The position numbers and the translations under genes were made by a program. A stretch of DNA of 64,000 nucleotides from Paenacidovorax caeni (GTDB lineage Bacteria > Pseudomonadota > Gammaproteobacteria > Burkholderiales > Burkholderiaceae_C): NCBI RefSeq assembly GCF_001298675.1, contig NZ_CYIG01000017.1, positions 1 through 64,000 on the forward strand. The letters are read 5' to 3'. How positions within the stretch are numbered: the stretch's first letter is position 1; each line of letters begins with the position of its first letter. Positions 25,685-33,392 of this stretch are shown in pieces. A model generated the notes under the pieces. The model did not search any database, had not been told where the DNA came from, and saw only the letters and a program-made list of their open reading frames with translations.

Positions 25685-27001
25685 ATGGAGCGACCGCGGC
25701 GGCCTGTGATACCGGTGCAGCCGGTGGCCGGGCGGCCGTCGGCCGAGGCGCTGGCGCGCATTGACTGGCGCTGGCACTGGGCCACGCTGGGCTGGGCGCC
25801 GCACCGGCTGGGTTTCTTCCTGGCCCTGGTGGTGCTGGGCGCGGCCAGCCTGTGGTGGGCCAGCGTGCAGGCTGCGCCGCTGGCATGGTGGCGGGTGCCG
25901 CCGGCCGCATTGCCACCTGCCGTGGTGCATGCGGCGGTGATGGTGTTCGGCTTCATGCCGCTGTTTTTTGCCGGTTTCGGCTTCACGGCGCTGCCCAAGT
26001 GGCTGGAGGTGCAGCCCTGGCCGGTGCGCGTGCTGTGCGCGCCGCTGGTGCTGCAGGCCCTGGGCTGGCTGGCCTGGCTGGGGGGCGCCATGGCGACCCC
26101 GGCGCTGGCCTGGGTGGGCCTGGGCGCGGCTTGGCTGGGCTTGGGCTGGACCGGCGCCCTGCTGGCGTGGCTGGTCTGGTGCAGCCCGCTGGCCGACCGC
26201 CTGCACGCGCGCCTGATCGTGGTCGCCTGGGGGGGGGGCTGGCTGTGCCTGGCGGCGCTGGGCTTGGCCGTGTGGCGTGGCGATTTCGCTCTGGCGCAAA
26301 CCCTGGCGCGGGCCGGCTTGTGGGGCTTCGTGCTGGTGGTCTTTGCGGCAGCGCTGCACCGCATGATTCCCTTCTTCACCTCCAGCGCCATGCCCGGCAT
26401 CGCGGCGCGGCGGCCGTTCTGGGTGCTGGCGCTCATGGTCGGGGCGGCCTGGGGCGAGGCGGGCGCCGCGCTGGTGGGGGCGTGGTGGCCCCAGTCCGCG
26501 CCAGCGCTGCTGCTGCGCGGCATGCTGGAGCTGGGCGTGGGCGCCGTGCTGCTGTGGCTGGCGGGCGTGTGGTGGCGTGTGCTCGGGCTGAAGAACCGCC
26601 TGCTCGCCATGCTGCACGTGGGCTTCGTCTGGCTGGGCCTGGCCTGGGTGCTGGGCGGCGCGGCGCATGCCTGGCACGGTTGGCAGGGCACAGCGGTGTG
26701 GCCGCTGGCCATGCTGCACGCGCTGGCGCTGGGCTGCATGGGCGCGATGATGCTGGCCATGGTCTCGCGCGTGTCCTGCGGCCATGGTGGGCGCCGGCTG
26801 GTGGCCGATGGTTTGTTGTGGAGCCTGTTCTGGCTGCTGCAGGGCGCGCTGCTGCTGCGCCTGGCCGCCGCGCTGTGGCCCGCGTGGGGCGCGGCCCTGC
26901 TGCCGTGGGCCGCGCTGCTGTGGGCCGTGGTGGTGCTGGCCTGGGGGCTGCGCATGGGCCGCTGGTACGGCCGCCCACGCGCTGATGGCCGCCCAGGGTG
27001 A
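25685..27001 (+). CDS. nnrS: NnrS family membrane protein
   Basis: A 438-residue polytopic membrane protein with about 12 helices. NnrS proteins are haem- and copper-containing and protect against nitrosative stress; they sit beside nitric-oxide-related genes in many denitrifiers. Family features include WAPHRLGFFLA near the N-terminus, VHAAVMVFGFMPLFFAGF and the late HALALGCMGAMMLAMVSRV segment with conserved histidines. The ATG at 25685 immediately follows a family 2 repeat, and the hydrophilic leader is about 40 residues. It fits the nitrate-respiration island, where nitric oxide is a side product. Confidence 0.88.
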   Translation: MERPRRPVIPVQPVAGRPSAEALARIDWRWHWATLGWAPHRLGFFLALVVLGAASLWWASVQAAPLAWWRVPPAALPPAVVHAAVMVFGFMPLFFAGFGFTALPKWLEVQPWPVRVLCAPLVLQALGWLAWLGGAMATPALAWVGLGAAWLGLGWTGALLAWLVWCSPLADRLHARLIVVAWGGGWLCLAALGLAVWRGDFALAQTLARAGLWGFVLVVFAAALHRMIPFFTSSAMPGIAARRPFWVLALMVGAAWGEAGAALVGAWWPQSAPALLLRGMLELGVGAVLLWLAGVWWRVLGLKNRLLAMLHVGFVWLGLAWVLGGAAHAWHGWQGTAVWPLAMLHALALGCMGAMMLAMVSRVSCGHGGRRLVADGLLWSLFWLLQGALLLRLAAALWPAWGAALLPWAALLWAVVVLAWGLRMGRWYGRPRADGRPG

Positions 27002-27002
27002 G

Positions 27003-27066
27003 GAACTTGATTTATGCAAAAAACGGCTCAAACCCTTACCCATCAAGCGCTGGAAGCTATTGAAAA
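27003..27066 (+). repeat. Family 1 repeat, copy h, abutting a start codon
   Basis: The head GCAAAAAACGGCTC, the core CCCTTACCCATCAAGCGCTGG and the tail AAGCTATTGAAAA are followed directly by the ATGAG of the nitroreductase-like gene, as at 6293. Confidence 0.8.
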
Positions 27067-27690
27067 ATGAGTGATTCCTTCTCTGTCAATGCCCTGGCCG
27101 CGCTGCTGCAGGCGCGCCAGACCGTACTGCCCAAGCGCCTGGGCGCTCCGGGGCCGGATGCGGCGCAGCTGGCGGCCATCCTTGGCGCGGCGGCGCACGC
27201 GCCGGACCATGGCGGCCTGCTGCCCTGGCGCTTCGTGCGCATTCCGCTGGCCGCGCGCCCGGCCCTGGCCGAGGCGTTTGCCCAGGCCCTGGCCGAGCGC
27301 AACCCCAAGGCGGCGCCGGACCAGCTGGTGCAGGCACGCGAAAAGGCCTTTCGTGCCCCGGAACTGCTGGTGCTGGTGGTTGACGGTGCCTGTGGCGACC
27401 CGGCCATCGGGTGGGACGAGCGCCTGGTGTCGGCGGGCTGTGCGGTGCAGAACGTGCTGCTTATGGCCACGGCACTGGGCTTCGGCTCGGCCCTGACCAG
27501 TGGCCAGGCCCTGCAGTCGGTGGCGCTGCGCGGCCTGCTCGGCCTGCCTGCACCGTCGCGGGCGTTGTGCTTCATCAGCATCGGTACGGTGCTGGCACGC
27601 AAGCCCGCGCGCACGCGCCCAGGGCCCTCGGCCTATGTGGGAACCCTGGTTCCGGGTGAGGGCATCGTGCCGGGGTGGGAGAATTCTTAG
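27067..27690 (+). CDS. Nitroreductase family flavoprotein
   Basis: A 207-residue protein with the nitroreductase fold, likely binding FMN and reducing substrates with NAD(P)H. Visible features are an early RQTVLPKRLG basic segment, APDHGGLLPWRF (phosphate and flavin contact region) and CAVQNVLLMATALGFGS, the conserved dimer-interface helix. The substrate is unknown. The ATG directly follows a family 1 repeat without a separate ribosome site. It belongs to the nnrS-to-hemerythrin run of plus-strand genes, so a link to nitrosative or anaerobic metabolism is plausible. Confidence 0.85.
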   Translation: MSDSFSVNALAALLQARQTVLPKRLGAPGPDAAQLAAILGAAAHAPDHGGLLPWRFVRIPLAARPALAEAFAQALAERNPKAAPDQLVQAREKAFRAPELLVLVVDGACGDPAIGWDERLVSAGCAVQNVLLMATALGFGSALTSGQALQSVALRGLLGLPAPSRALCFISIGTVLARKPARTRPGPSAYVGTLVPGEGIVPGWENS

Positions 27691-27692
27691 CC

Positions 27693-28106
27693 ATGCAAAT
27701 CCAGCACTTTGACGACCTGCTGCGCGCCGCGCGCGCCCAGCCCGAGCCGCAGCGCTTGTTGATGGTATTCGTCGGCACCGAACTGCCCGAAGGCGCCAGC
27801 TCCGAACAGCGTGCGCGCTTCGCGCAGGGCGAGGGCGGCGCCCTGGTGCCCTTGATGTGCGTGGACAAAACGCCCGAGGAGCTGGACTCCTTTGCCACGC
27901 TGGCGCGCGAGGCTCAGCAGTTCGAGGCGCCGCACCAGCCGTGGCGCCTGGTGTTCGCCGCCGCGCTGGCGGGCCGTGGCGGCCAGGCGCCCAGCAGCGC
28001 GGATGCCGAGCAACCGCTGCAGCACATGGTGGAGTCGATCAAGGCGGGCCAGTTCGGTCCGCTGCTGCCATTCGACCGGCAGGGCGAACCCGTCCACTTC
28101 AAATGA
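27693..28106 (+). CDS. Uncharacterised 137-residue protein of the nar/nrdJ cluster
   Basis: I do not recognise a characterised domain. It is a soluble, acidic 137-residue protein with an N-terminal helical stretch (MQIQHFDDLLRAAR), the hydrophobic strand RLLMVFVGTELPEGAS, a central LVPLMCVDKTPEEL and a C-terminal PLQHMVESIKAGQFGPLLPF. From memory, relatives in Comamonadaceae are sometimes labelled ribonucleotide reductase subunit alpha. Nothing in the sequence supports that catalytic role. It starts 2 nt after the nitroreductase stop, and its own stop overlaps the hemerythrin start as ATGA, so it is translationally coupled to an oxygen or nitric-oxide-binding type protein. Confidence 0.85.
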   Translation: MQIQHFDDLLRAARAQPEPQRLLMVFVGTELPEGASSEQRARFAQGEGGALVPLMCVDKTPEELDSFATLAREAQQFEAPHQPWRLVFAAALAGRGGQAPSSADAEQPLQHMVESIKAGQFGPLLPFDRQGEPVHFK

Positions 28107-28648
28107 CGGCATCCGCCTCCCTGCCCGGCCTGCATTCGCCCGGCGTCGGCTTCGAGCAGCCCTTCGAGATGCTGCAGGCCTGCCATGAGCGCGTGCAGCG
28201 CATGCTCAGCCTGCTGCAGCGCCTGCAGGACTACCTGCACGACACGCCGTGCGACGACATGGCACGCCAGGCGGCGCGCGATGTGCTGCGCTATTTCGAC
28301 ATCGCCGCCCCGCTGCACCACGAGGACGAGGAGTTGCACGTGTTTCCGCCGCTGCTCGCGCAGGGCAGCCCGGTGGTCGTGGCGCTGGTGCAGCAGCTGC
28401 AGGCCGACCACGCCGCCATGGCGGCGGACTGGGCCCAGGCGCGCGTGCCGCTGCAGGCGCTGGCAGAAGGGCAGTTGATGGCGTTCAGCGCGGAGCACGA
28501 AGCGCTGCTGGCGCGCTTCGCCGCGCGCTATGGCGCGCACATCCGCCACGAGGAGGACAGCGCCTACCCTGCCGCGCAGGCATTGCTGCCCGAGGCGACG
28601 CAGCAGGCCATGGGCGTGGAGATGGCGCGCCGGCGCGGCGCGCGTTGA
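28103..28648 (+). CDS. Hemerythrin HHE-domain protein
   Basis: A 181-residue four-helix-bundle protein expected to hold a di-iron centre. Candidate ligands are in ACHERVQRML, LHHEDEELHVFPPL, LQADHAAMA, SAEHEALLARF and HIRHEEDSAYP. HHE proteins bind oxygen or nitric oxide, or repair iron-sulfur clusters (as in YtfE/DnrN). The spacing and length here are closer to generic HHE proteins than to YtfE. It is translationally coupled to the upstream 137-residue gene and is the last plus-strand gene of the anaerobic island. Confidence 0.9.
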   Translation: MTASASLPGLHSPGVGFEQPFEMLQACHERVQRMLSLLQRLQDYLHDTPCDDMARQAARDVLRYFDIAAPLHHEDEELHVFPPLLAQGSPVVVALVQQLQADHAAMAADWAQARVPLQALAEGQLMAFSAEHEALLARFAARYGAHIRHEEDSAYPAAQALLPEATQQAMGVEMARRRGAR

Positions 28649-28651
28649 GCG

Positions 28652-28942
28652 TCAGTGGACGATGACCGGGTTCTGCGCCAGCCCGGTGTAACGATCCAGC
28701 GCGGCCTCGACTTCTTCCTGCGTGGGGGTGTCGCGTTGCCAGGCCAGAATTTGCTGCTGGAACATTTCGGCCCACGAGCCGTCGAGGTAGACCTCCTTGC
28801 CCGAGCGCTTGTCCACGATTTCAAAGCCGTGGCGTGGCAACTGGGGCACCTGCGGCTGCTGCGCATCGCCGCCGGGGGGCTCAAAGGCTTCGGGCAGGAT
28901 GTGAACCACCACGAAAGAGTCCGAGTCATAGAGCATTTGCAT
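28652..28942 (-). CDS. DUF3567 domain protein
   Basis: A 96-residue protein of the DUF3567 (BTH_I0359-like) family, small conserved proteins of Burkholderiales with no known function. It has MQMLYDSDSFVVVHILPE at the N-terminus and FEIVDKRSGKEVYLDGSWA in the middle, and lacks any signal peptide or membrane segment. A strong AAAGGAGG site lies just before the ATG. It converges with the hemerythrin gene with 3 nt between stops. Confidence 0.88.
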   Translation of the reverse strand: MQMLYDSDSFVVVHILPEAFEPPGGDAQQPQVPQLPRHGFEIVDKRSGKEVYLDGSWAEMFQQQILAWQRDTPTQEEVEAALDRYTGLAQNPVIVH

Positions 28943-29039
28943 GGCGTTCCTCCTTTCCGATTGCCTGTCAGATGACGGCCAGCACCCGGAAGTTCAAGGC
29001 CCGGCTGCTGCTTTGCAGTATTTCACGAAAGCGCAGGCC

Positions 29040-30221
29040 CTACGGCGTGCTGGTCTCTTTCAGCCGTAAATCGACAAAATCGCCGCTGCTCTGGGTGATG
29101 CGCAGGCGCACCGGCAGGTAATGCACGCTGGGCGCCAGCCACAGGTCGGCGCGTTGGTCGTGTTCGTCCTCGGGCACGCGTTGCAGCTTCAGCGCCGTGA
29201 TGGTGCCTGCGGGCAGCTCCAGCGGCTCGGTCTGCGCCACGCGGAATACCCAGCGGCTGGCAGAGCGTGCGCTGGCCGTGGTCAGCGCGATCTCGGTGCC
29301 TTCGGGGTAGCGCTCGGGAGCAGCGGCGATCAGCGACGCCAGCTCGATGAACACGCTCAACCGGTCCTGTGCGCCCGGCGCAATCGGTGCCGAGGGCGTG
29401 TTGGCGCTGAAGGTGATGCGTCCCTGGTCGAAGTCGAAATGCGCGGCCTGCTCGCTGCGCACGCGGTCGCCAAAGCGGCGGGGCTGCAGCCCGTGCGCGG
29501 TGAGCTGGCCGACGCTGGTCTGCGCGCGCGAGCCGATCAGGAAGGCGCGGATTTCCTGGCGCGCCTCGTAGTGCGTGCCGTCGTGCTTCCAGAGCATTTC
29601 GGCGCTGGCGCTGTAGTGGAAGCGCTTGACTTCGCCGCTCACCTCGAACGCCAGGCGTGTGGGGGGGGGCACACGCACGGGCGGCGGCACGGCGCCGCCG
29701 GCCTGGGCGCTGGCGCCACCGGGCAGCGTGATGGCCAGGCCAGGATCCCGGGGCTCCGGCGGTTCGGTCGGCGCGCTGGTGCTTTCTTGCGGCGCACTGG
29801 CCGGCGCATCGGGGGCAGAGGCGGCAGCCAGCGCCTCGCTCGCGGCAGGCGCGGGTGCCACAGGCAGCTGCGCAGGGGCCTCGAGGCGTTCGGGCGGCTG
29901 CTCGATCGGCACGGCGATGTCGCCCGCCGTGGCGGCGGCCAGCGAGGCAGCATCGGTGGGGAAGGCATCGGCAGGCAGCGCGGGCAGGGCATCTTGGGCG
30001 ACCGGGGCCGGCTGTGGCTTGGGTTTGGGTTTCGGCGGTGGCGTGGGGCGCGGCGGCGCGGTGGGGGCGGGCTGGGGCGGTGGCAGGGCGATGCTGCGGG
30101 TGCTGAAGGCAGCCACCTCGGGGCTGTGCAGGCGTGTCGCCAGGTCGGGCAGGCCCAGCAGCACCAGGGCGTGCAGGGCCAGCACCAGGGCCGTGAGCAG
30201 CAGCAGGGCGCGGCGCGGCAT
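29040..30221 (-). CDS. DUF3108 protein with TonB-like anchored N-terminus
   Basis: A 393-residue protein with one N-terminal membrane helix (about 5-25, LLLLTALVLALHALVLLGL), a Pro/Lys-rich linker of TonB type (PPPKPKPKPQP, about 50-60), an Ala/Pro/Glu-rich spacer, and a C-terminal DUF3108 domain (about 185-393). DUF3108 domains are periplasmic and of unclear function. The start is chosen because its ATG overlaps the IclR stop as TGATG, giving translational coupling; upstream in-frame sequence is only an Arg-rich shadow. The regulator-envelope protein pairing is odd. Confidence 0.82.
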   Translation of the reverse strand: MPRRALLLLTALVLALHALVLLGLPDLATRLHSPEVAAFSTRSIALPPPQPAPTAPPRPTPPPKPKPKPQPAPVAQDALPALPADAFPTDAASLAAATAGDIAVPIEQPPERLEAPAQLPVAPAPAASEALAAASAPDAPASAPQESTSAPTEPPEPRDPGLAITLPGGASAQAGGAVPPPVRVPPPTRLAFEVSGEVKRFHYSASAEMLWKHDGTHYEARQEIRAFLIGSRAQTSVGQLTAHGLQPRRFGDRVRSEQAAHFDFDQGRITFSANTPSAPIAPGAQDRLSVFIELASLIAAAPERYPEGTEIALTTASARSASRWVFRVAQTEPLELPAGTITALKLQRVPEDEHDQRADLWLAPSVHYLPVRLRITQSSGDFVDLRLKETSTP

Positions 30222-31003
30222 CAGGGCGCGCTCCAGCCCAGGTCGGCAGACAGTTGCCGTGCCGCAGCGCGCAGGGGCGTGGCGACGGCGCCGTCCCAGT
30301 TCGGGTCGAAGGTGGCGGCGGGCCCCAGCGTGGTGATGCCCAGCACCAGGTGGCCGTCGGCGTCGAACACCGGGGCGCAGAAGGCCACGATGCCGGGCAG
30401 CAGCGTATCGACCACCCGCGCCAGCCCGCGCGCGCGTACTTCGTGCCACAGCGTCTGGGCCGCTGCGGCGCTATGGGGCAGGTCTGCACGCTGCTGGCGC
30501 CGGGCCAGTGCCGTCTCGCGCGCCAGCAGCGCGGCTGTGGTCTCGGTGGGCAGGTAGGTGCCGAAGCAGCGCCCGGTGGCCGAAGACAGCAGCGGCATCA
30601 CGTCGCCCAGGCGCAGGTTGACCGTGACGGCCTGCGGCGCTTCCTCCCAGTGCACGATGGTGGGGCCATGGTTGCCCCAGACGGCCAGCGCCAGGGTGTG
30701 GCCGAGTTGTTCGCGCAGCGCCGGCATGCGTTCACGCGCCAAGCGCACCGGATCGAGCCGCGAGAGCGCGGCCAAACCGAGCTGAAGCGCCGTCGGGCCG
30801 AGGTCGTAGCGGGCGCTGCGCATGTCTTGCGCTACCAGGGCCAGGCGCTGGAAGCTGACCAGGTAGCGGTGTGCCTTGGCTGCACTCATGCCGGCGCTGG
30901 CCGCGAGGTCCTTGAGCATGAGCGGCCCGCTGGCGCGCGCCAGGGTGTCGAGCAACGCGAAGCCCACTTCCACCGACTGTATGCCCAGGCGTTCCTTGTT
31001 CAT
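30221..31003 (-). CDS. IclR-family transcriptional regulator
   Basis: A 260-residue regulator with a winged helix-turn-helix at about 10-70 (MLKDLAASAGMSAAKAHRYL) and an IclR effector-binding domain at about 80-255 (SATGRCFGTYLP, GIVAFCAPVFDADGHLVLGI). The ATG at 31003 is preferred over an in-frame GTG at 31024; neither has a strong ribosome site. It is divergent from the fumarylacetoacetate-hydrolase-family gene, with a dyad in the gap, so it probably controls that gene and itself. The effector is perhaps an aromatic or keto-acid breakdown product, by inference. Confidence 0.87.
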   Translation of the reverse strand: MNKERLGIQSVEVGFALLDTLARASGPLMLKDLAASAGMSAAKAHRYLVSFQRLALVAQDMRSARYDLGPTALQLGLAALSRLDPVRLARERMPALREQLGHTLALAVWGNHGPTIVHWEEAPQAVTVNLRLGDVMPLLSSATGRCFGTYLPTETTAALLARETALARRQQRADLPHSAAAAQTLWHEVRARGLARVVDTLLPGIVAFCAPVFDADGHLVLGITTLGPAATFDPNWDGAVATPLRAAARQLSADLGWSAP

Positions 31004-31040
31004 CTGCACTGCGAGCGTGTTCACGCTCTAAAATGAATTT

Positions 31041-31073
31041 TCGATTAGTTGAATGAGTTTACTCAATCGTAAT
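31041..31073. promoter_or_regulatory. Candidate IclR operator between divergent genes
   Basis: TGAGT-TT-ACTCA at 31054-31065 is a perfect dyad, flanked by TTGA and CAAT and by ATTA/TAAT at slightly unequal distances. The segment is AT-rich compared with its surroundings and sits in the short gap between the IclR gene and the divergent enzyme gene. Binding is not shown by the sequence alone. Confidence 0.4.
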
Positions 31074-31107
31074 TCGGGGCGGCCCTTGCCGTTCCAGGAG
31101 ACCCGCC

Positions 31108-32100
31108 ATGAAACTTGCCACCTACAAGGATGGTTCGCGCGACGGCCAACTGGTCGTGGTATCGCGTGACCTGGGGTCGGCCCATTATGCGACCGGCATT
31201 GCCAGCCATCTGCAACAGGTGCTGGACGACTGGAACTTCCTCGCGCCGCAGTTGCAGGACCTGTACGACCTGCTCAACGCCGGCAAGGCGCGCCATGCAT
31301 TTCCGTTCGATCCGCGCCAGTGCATGGCGCCGCTGCCGCGCGCCTACCAGTGGGCCGACGGCTCGGCCTACATCAACCACGTGGAGCTGGTGCGCAAGGC
31401 GCGCGGTGCCGAGGTGCCGGCCAGCTTCTATACCGATCCGCTGATGTACCAGGGCGCGAGCGACGATTTCCTCGGGCCTTGCGATGACGTGGTGGTGCCC
31501 AGCGAGGCCATGGGCATCGACTTCGAGGCCGAGATCGCCGTCGTCACCGGCGATGTGCGCATGGGCGCTTCGCCCGAGCAGGCGCTGGAGGGCGTGCGCC
31601 TGGTGATGCTGGCCAACGACGTGTCGTTGCGCAACCTCATTCCGGGGGAGTTGGCCAAGGGCTTTGGCTTCTTCCAGTCCAAGCCGGCGACGGCGTTCAG
31701 TCCTGTGGCCCTCACGCCCGACGAGCTGGGCGCAGCCTGGCAGGGCGGGCGCGTGCACCTGGCGCTGCATTCCACCTGGAATGGTCGCAAGGTTGGCATG
31801 TGCGATGCCGGGCCCGAGATGACCTTTCACTTTGGTCAGCTCATTGCCCATATCGCCAAGACGCGCAACGTGCGTGCCGGCTCCATCGTCGGCAGCGGAA
31901 CGGTGAGCAACAAGGATTGGGCCAAGGGCTACAGCTGCATCGCCGAGAAGCGGTGTATCGAAACCATCGAGCACGGCGAGCCGTCCACCGGGTTCATGCA
32001 GTTCGGTGACACCATCCGTATCGAGATGCGTGGCGCCGACGGGCAAAGCCTGTTCGGCGCCATCGACCAGCAGATCGCCGCGCTGCACGAATCTGAATAA
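31108..32100 (+). CDS. Fumarylacetoacetate hydrolase family enzyme
   Basis: A 330-residue FAH-superfamily hydrolase. The metal-binding acidic residues are in MGIDFEAEIAVVTGDV, and the C-terminal GTVSNKDWAKGY plus GFMQFGDTIRIEM correspond to the family's closing strands. Members split C-C bonds in fumarylacetoacetate, acylpyruvates or oxalocrotonate-type products of aromatic breakdown. An AGGAGACC site precedes the ATG. It is divergent from an IclR regulator and followed by a family 1 repeat. The substrate cannot be read from the sequence. Confidence 0.85.
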   Translation: MKLATYKDGSRDGQLVVVSRDLGSAHYATGIASHLQQVLDDWNFLAPQLQDLYDLLNAGKARHAFPFDPRQCMAPLPRAYQWADGSAYINHVELVRKARGAEVPASFYTDPLMYQGASDDFLGPCDDVVVPSEAMGIDFEAEIAVVTGDVRMGASPEQALEGVRLVMLANDVSLRNLIPGELAKGFGFFQSKPATAFSPVALTPDELGAAWQGGRVHLALHSTWNGRKVGMCDAGPEMTFHFGQLIAHIAKTRNVRAGSIVGSGTVSNKDWAKGYSCIAEKRCIETIEHGEPSTGFMQFGDTIRIEMRGADGQSLFGAIDQQIAALHESE

Positions 32101-32158
32101 AAAGTCGCTCCAGCGCTTATGCAGAAAGCGCTGGCAGCTGCAAAAACAGGAGCGACTG
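32098..32158 (+). repeat. Family 1 repeat, copy i
   Basis: An A run is followed by GTCGCTCCAGCGCTTATG, then AAAGCGCTGGCAGCTGCAAAA and AACAGGAGCGACT. The terminal GTCGCTCC and GGAGCGAC are themselves inverted repeats. It begins at the FAH stop codon. Confidence 0.85.
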
Positions 32159-32211
32159 CAGGGTTGGGCAAAGCGCGCTACGCTGGATGTTTTGACCCAG
32201 TGGAACGCCCT

Positions 32212-33372
32212 ATGCTGAATTTCGACTTTCACAACCCTACCCACATTGCCTTTGGCGAGGGCCGCGTGGCCGATCTGGATCGCCTGGTGCCCGCGCAGGC
32301 GCGTGTGCTGATCCTGGTGGGCGGCGCCAGCGCCGAGAAGAACGGCACGCTGGCCGAGGTGCGCCAGGCCTTGGGCGCGCGGACCCACGCGACGTTCTCC
32401 GGCATCGAGCCCAATCCGAGCTATGAAACGGCGCTGCGCGCCGTGCAGCAGGTCCGTGAGGGCAGCTTCGATTTCCTGCTCGCCGTGGGCGGCGGCTCGG
32501 TGATCGACGCCGTCAAGTTCATCGCGGCGGCGGTGCACATCGAGGGCGACCCCTGGAGCATCCTGGAAAAGCGCGGGCGCAACATCGCGCGTGCCATGCC
32601 ATTCGGCGCCGTGCTGACGCTGCCGGCCACCGGCTCGGAGATGAACAACGGCTCTGTCATCACGCACCGCGCCAAGGGCGCCAAGCTGCCCTTCAGCAGC
32701 GCGCACTGCTTTCCGCGCTTTGCGGTGCTGGACCCGACCAAGACCTACACGCTGCCGCCGCAGCAGTTGGCCAACGGCGTGGTTGATGCCTTCGTGCACA
32801 CCACGGAGCAGTACCTGACCTACCCCGTCAACGCGCTGGTGCAAGACCGCTTCGCCGAGGGCATTCTGCAGACGCTGGTTGAAGTGGGGCCGCGTATCCT
32901 GGCTGCGCCGGAGCCGGTGTACGCCGACCGCGCCAACATGATGTGGACGGCCACGCTGGCGCTCAACGGCCTGATTGGTGCCGGTGTGCCGCAGGACTGG
33001 GCCACGCACATGATCGGCCACGAGCTCACCGCGCTGCACGGCATTGACCATGCCCGCACGCTGGCCATCGTGCTGCCCGCGTTGCTCAACGACCGGCGGG
33101 AGTCGAAGCGCGCCAAGCTGCTGCAGTATGCCGAGCGTGTGTGGGGCCTGCGCGAGGGGGACGAAGAGGCGCGTATCAGCGCCGCCATCGAGCGCACGCG
33201 CGCATTCTTTGAAAGCCTGGGCGTGCCTACGCGCCTGGGCGCTTACGGCCTGGGGGCTGAGCACGTGGATGCGGTGGTGGCCCAGTTGGAGGCGCACGGC
33301 ATGGTCAAGCTGGGCGAGCAGCGCGACATTACGCCCGAGGTGGCGCGCCGCATCCTGCTGGCGGCGCTGTAG
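32212..33372 (+). CDS. yqhD: NADPH-dependent aldehyde reductase, YqhD type
   Basis: A 386-residue iron-containing alcohol dehydrogenase very close in pattern to E. coli YqhD, which reduces short aldehydes with NADPH and detoxifies reactive carbonyls. Visible motifs are the nucleotide site AVGGGSVIDAVKF, LPATGSEMNNG, the metal-ligand region NGVVDAFVHTTEQY (Asp and His) and HELTALHGIDHARTL (two His). The ATG at 32212 begins LNFDFHNPTHIAFG, the standard N-terminus. It stands about 110 nt after the FAH-family gene. Confidence 0.9.
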   Translation: MLNFDFHNPTHIAFGEGRVADLDRLVPAQARVLILVGGASAEKNGTLAEVRQALGARTHATFSGIEPNPSYETALRAVQQVREGSFDFLLAVGGGSVIDAVKFIAAAVHIEGDPWSILEKRGRNIARAMPFGAVLTLPATGSEMNNGSVITHRAKGAKLPFSSAHCFPRFAVLDPTKTYTLPPQQLANGVVDAFVHTTEQYLTYPVNALVQDRFAEGILQTLVEVGPRILAAPEPVYADRANMMWTATLALNGLIGAGVPQDWATHMIGHELTALHGIDHARTLAIVLPALLNDRRESKRAKLLQYAERVWGLREGDEEARISAAIERTRAFFESLGVPTRLGAYGLGAEHVDAVVAQLEAHGMVKLGEQRDITPEVARRILLAAL

Positions 33373-33392
33373 TCGGCGGTGCTGGCGGTGCT

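Noticed and set aside
23021-27046. A 1341-codon minus-strand open frame opposite nrdJ and nnrS
   Set aside because: Low-complexity His/Gln/Arg-rich translation without motifs; the plus strand carries clear enzymes.
27693-28106. Annotation as a ribonucleotide reductase alpha subunit
   Set aside because: A 137-residue protein without the NPCGE or radical-enzyme motifs cannot be a catalytic alpha subunit; the label would come only from its neighbour.
31063-33297. A 744-codon minus-strand open frame opposite the FAH-family and yqhD genes
   Set aside because: Antisense shadow with biased composition; both plus-strand genes have intact catalytic motifs.
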